From Marinobacterium jannaschii DSM 6295 (GTDB taxonomy: Bacteria; Pseudomonadota; Gammaproteobacteria; Pseudomonadales; Balneatricaceae): 60,069 nucleotides of DNA. The first letter of the stretch is position 1; every line of letters starts with the position of its first letter. The stretch lies in the NCBI RefSeq assembly GCF_000620085.1, contig NZ_JHVJ01000033.1, positions 1 to 60,069 of the forward strand. The letters run 5' to 3'. This document shows, in pieces, positions 58,375 to 60,069 of the stretch. The position numbers were made by a program, and so were the translations under genes. Below the pieces are notes generated by a model that saw only the letters and a list, made by a program, of their open reading frames with translations, did not search any database and was not told the origin of the DNA.

Positions 58375-59811
58375 ATGCTTCCCGTAATAGCCTTAGTTGG
58401 CCGACCAAATGTCGGAAAATCTACTCTCTTTAATCGCCTGACTCGCAGCCGTGATGCGCTTGTCGCAGATATGCCTGGTGTAACCCGAGACCGTAAATAC
58501 GGTGAGGGCAGAACAGGTAATCGTGACTATATTGTCGTTGATACAGGAGGTATCACCGGAGACGAGCAGGGAATCGATCATGAGATGGCGAAGCAGTCAC
58601 TTCAGGCGATCGAGGAGGCGGATATCGTACTCTTTATGGTGGACGCCCGTGCAGGCCTCAATCCTGCTGATGAGATGATTGCGCGTCACCTGAGAAAGAC
58701 CGGAAAGCATCACTACCTGGTCGTGAATAAAGTTGATGGACTCGATCCCGATGTGGTGGTCGGTGATTTCTATCAGTTGGGTGCCGGCGAGCCTCTGGCC
58801 ATTGCGGCCTCTCATGGTCGTGGTGTTCGATTACTGATCGAATACGTGCTCGAAGAGCTACTCGGACCTGAGCCGGAAGAAGGTGAAGAGGGTGAGGAAG
58901 AGCAGGAAGACAATAGCGGTATCCGGATTGCAGTGGTTGGGCGTCCCAATGTGGGTAAGTCTACGCTGGTTAACCGCCTGCTGGGTGAAGACCGGGTAGT
59001 GGTGTTCGACCAGGCGGGAACTACCACGGATAGTGTCTATATCCCCTACACCCGTGATGAACAGCCATACACCCTGATCGATACGGCAGGAGTGCGTCGG
59101 CGTAAAAACATCACTGAGTCAGTGGAAAAGTTTTCCATCGTTAAAACGCTACAGGCGGTGCGGGATGCTAATGTAGTGGTACTGGTGATTGATGCGAAAG
59201 ACGGTATCAGTGAACAGGATCTGCATATTCTGGGATTCGTGTTGGAAACCGGTCGCGCCCTTGTTGTGAGTTTTAACAAGTGGGACGGCATGACGGAAGA
59301 TCAGAAGCAGACGCTGCGGAATCAGATTGACCGTCGTATGGAGTTTGCAACGTTTGCTCGTTTCCACAATATATCGGCCCTGCATGGCAGTGGCGTCGGT
59401 GATCTGTACGAGTCGATTAACGAAGCCTACGACTGCGCGATGTCCAAGTGGAGTACTAATCGTTTGACGACGTTGCTGGAAGACGTTGTTGCCGAGCATC
59501 AGCCGCCAACAGTGAATGGCCGACGTATTAAGCTTCGTTATGCCCATCAGGGTGGCTCCAATCCGCCGATTATCGTGGTGCATGGTAATCAGACGGACTC
59601 ACTGCCTGGGTCCTACAAGCGTTACCTGCAGAACAAGTTTATTAAGGTGCTGGGTATTATGGGCACGCCAATGCGTTTTGAATTCCGCACGGGCGATAAC
59701 CCTTATGAGGGCAAGCGGAATATTCTGACGCCAAGGCAGCAGGCGAAGAAGGTTCGTCAGCAGCAGTTTAATCGTGAAATGAAAAAGTCGAAAAAGGCTA
59801 AGCGTAAGTAA
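58375..59811 (+). CDS. der: Ribosome assembly GTPase Der (EngA)
   Basis: The 478-residue protein has two G domains in tandem ([14 protein letters not shown] near the start and [15 protein letters not shown] at about 189), an acidic Glu-rich linker ([10 protein letters not shown]) and a C-terminal KH-like domain. It matures the 50S subunit. The two domains are intact. Confidence 0.98.
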   Translation: MLPVIALVGRPNVGKSTLFNRLTRSRDALVADMPGVTRDRKYGEGRTGNRDYIVVDTGGITGDEQGIDHEMAKQSLQAIEEADIVLFMVDARAGLNPADEMIARHLRKTGKHHYLVVNKVDGLDPDVVVGDFYQLGAGEPLAIAASHGRGVRLLIEYVLEELLGPEPEEGEEGEEEQEDNSGIRIAVVGRPNVGKSTLVNRLLGEDRVVVFDQAGTTTDSVYIPYTRDEQPYTLIDTAGVRRRKNITESVEKFSIVKTLQAVRDANVVVLVIDAKDGISEQDLHILGFVLETGRALVVSFNKWDGMTEDQKQTLRNQIDRRMEFATFARFHNISALHGSGVGDLYESINEAYDCAMSKWSTNRLTTLLEDVVAEHQPPTVNGRRIKLRYAHQGGSNPPIIVVHGNQTDSLPGSYKRYLQNKFIKVLGIMGTPMRFEFRTGDNPYEGKRNILTPRQQAKKVRQQQFNREMKKSKKAKRK

Positions 59812-59839
59812 ATAGAGTGGGTTGGTTGTTTATTGTCCG

Positions 59840-59867
59840 AAAAAGGCGCCTTAGGGCGTCTTTTTTT
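59840..59867 (+). terminator. Rho-independent terminator after der
   Basis: The stem AAAAAGGCGCC (59840-59850) with GGCGTCTTTTT (59855-59865), with one G-T wobble, is followed by more T. Confidence 0.9.
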
Positions 59868-59920
59868 GTTTGTTTTTTGTGCGATTCTGCCCCGGTTTAA
59901 ACTAATTCCCGTTTATACGA

Positions 59921-59967
59921 CTTTTTATTTAAAAAGCCATTGACGCCCGCTGCAGGATCTATAGAAT
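59921..59967 (+). promoter_or_regulatory. Ribosomal-RNA-type promoter near the right edge
   Basis: An AT-rich block (CTTTTTATTTAAAAAG), resembling an UP element, stands before TTGACG (59940-59945) and TAGAAT (59962-59967), 16 bp apart. A G+C-rich segment (ACGCCTCC) follows at the expected start of transcription, as in stringently controlled rRNA and tRNA promoters. The leader runs to the window edge without an open frame, so a 16S gene or tRNA may lie just outside. Confidence 0.6.
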
Positions 59968-60069
59968 ACGCCTCCACATTGAGACGCGGGGTCGCAAACG
60001 GCACCGGACAACGTCGCAGGACAGTCTTCTAACTTGTTGAAAGAAAAGCGATTTTCAATCAGGGTTCAG

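Overview
The window is a gammaproteobacterial chromosome segment. Gene order (pepA-holC-valS, lptFG, fldB-prfB-lysS, psd-rhdA-rsgA/orn, queG-nnr-tsaE-amiB-mutL-miaA-hfq-hflX-hflKC-hisZ-purA, suhB/trmJ-iscRSUA-hscBA-fdx-iscX-ndk-rlmN-pilF-rodZ-hisS-yfgM-bamB-der) and protein sequences are closest to Pseudomonas-like and marine Oceanospirillales-like bacteria. A genus cannot be fixed from sequence alone. The core is GC-rich (36 of 60 bases G+C at 6001-6060), while part of the left end is clearly AT-rich (17 of 60 at 4621-4680).

Layout. Bases 1-5250 are accessory: the 3' end of an IS3-family transposase, an orphan membrane-protein gene lying between two ~270-290 bp direct repeat copies, a 1.2 kb stretch without genes that is full of hairpin elements, a DUF2726 nuclease-fold gene, and an AT-rich two-gene cassette of the sce7726/sce7725 type that ends in its own terminator. 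This cassette is the best candidate here for a poorly described system. From 5.4 kb onward the window is mostly conserved core: valS/holC/pepA facing away from lptFG; RDD, YeeE, Sel1 and GloA genes; phasin, fldB, prfB, lysS and ung; a minus-strand block (ygfZ, psd, rhdA, an HDOD gene, rsgA); orn, a diguanylate cyclase and queG; the nnr-to-purA cluster; suhB diverging from trmJ and the complete isc operon; then ndk to der. The window stops about 100 bp after a promoter of ribosomal-RNA type.

The core genes cover translation and tRNA modification (valS, lysS, hisS, prfB, queG, tsaE, miaA, trmJ, rlmN), Fe-S cluster assembly (isc operon, fdx, ygfZ), the envelope (lptFG, psd, amiB, rodZ, pilF, bamB, yfgM), RNA and protein quality control (orn, hfq, hflX, hflKC, rsgA, der) and DNA repair (ung, mutL). 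Deviations from the expected: mutL carries a one-base frameshift in an A tract; prfB has no programmed frameshift; the SuhB-like protein has lost several catalytic ligands; ispG is absent from between rodZ and hisS; and tandem IscR-type operators cover the iscR promoter.
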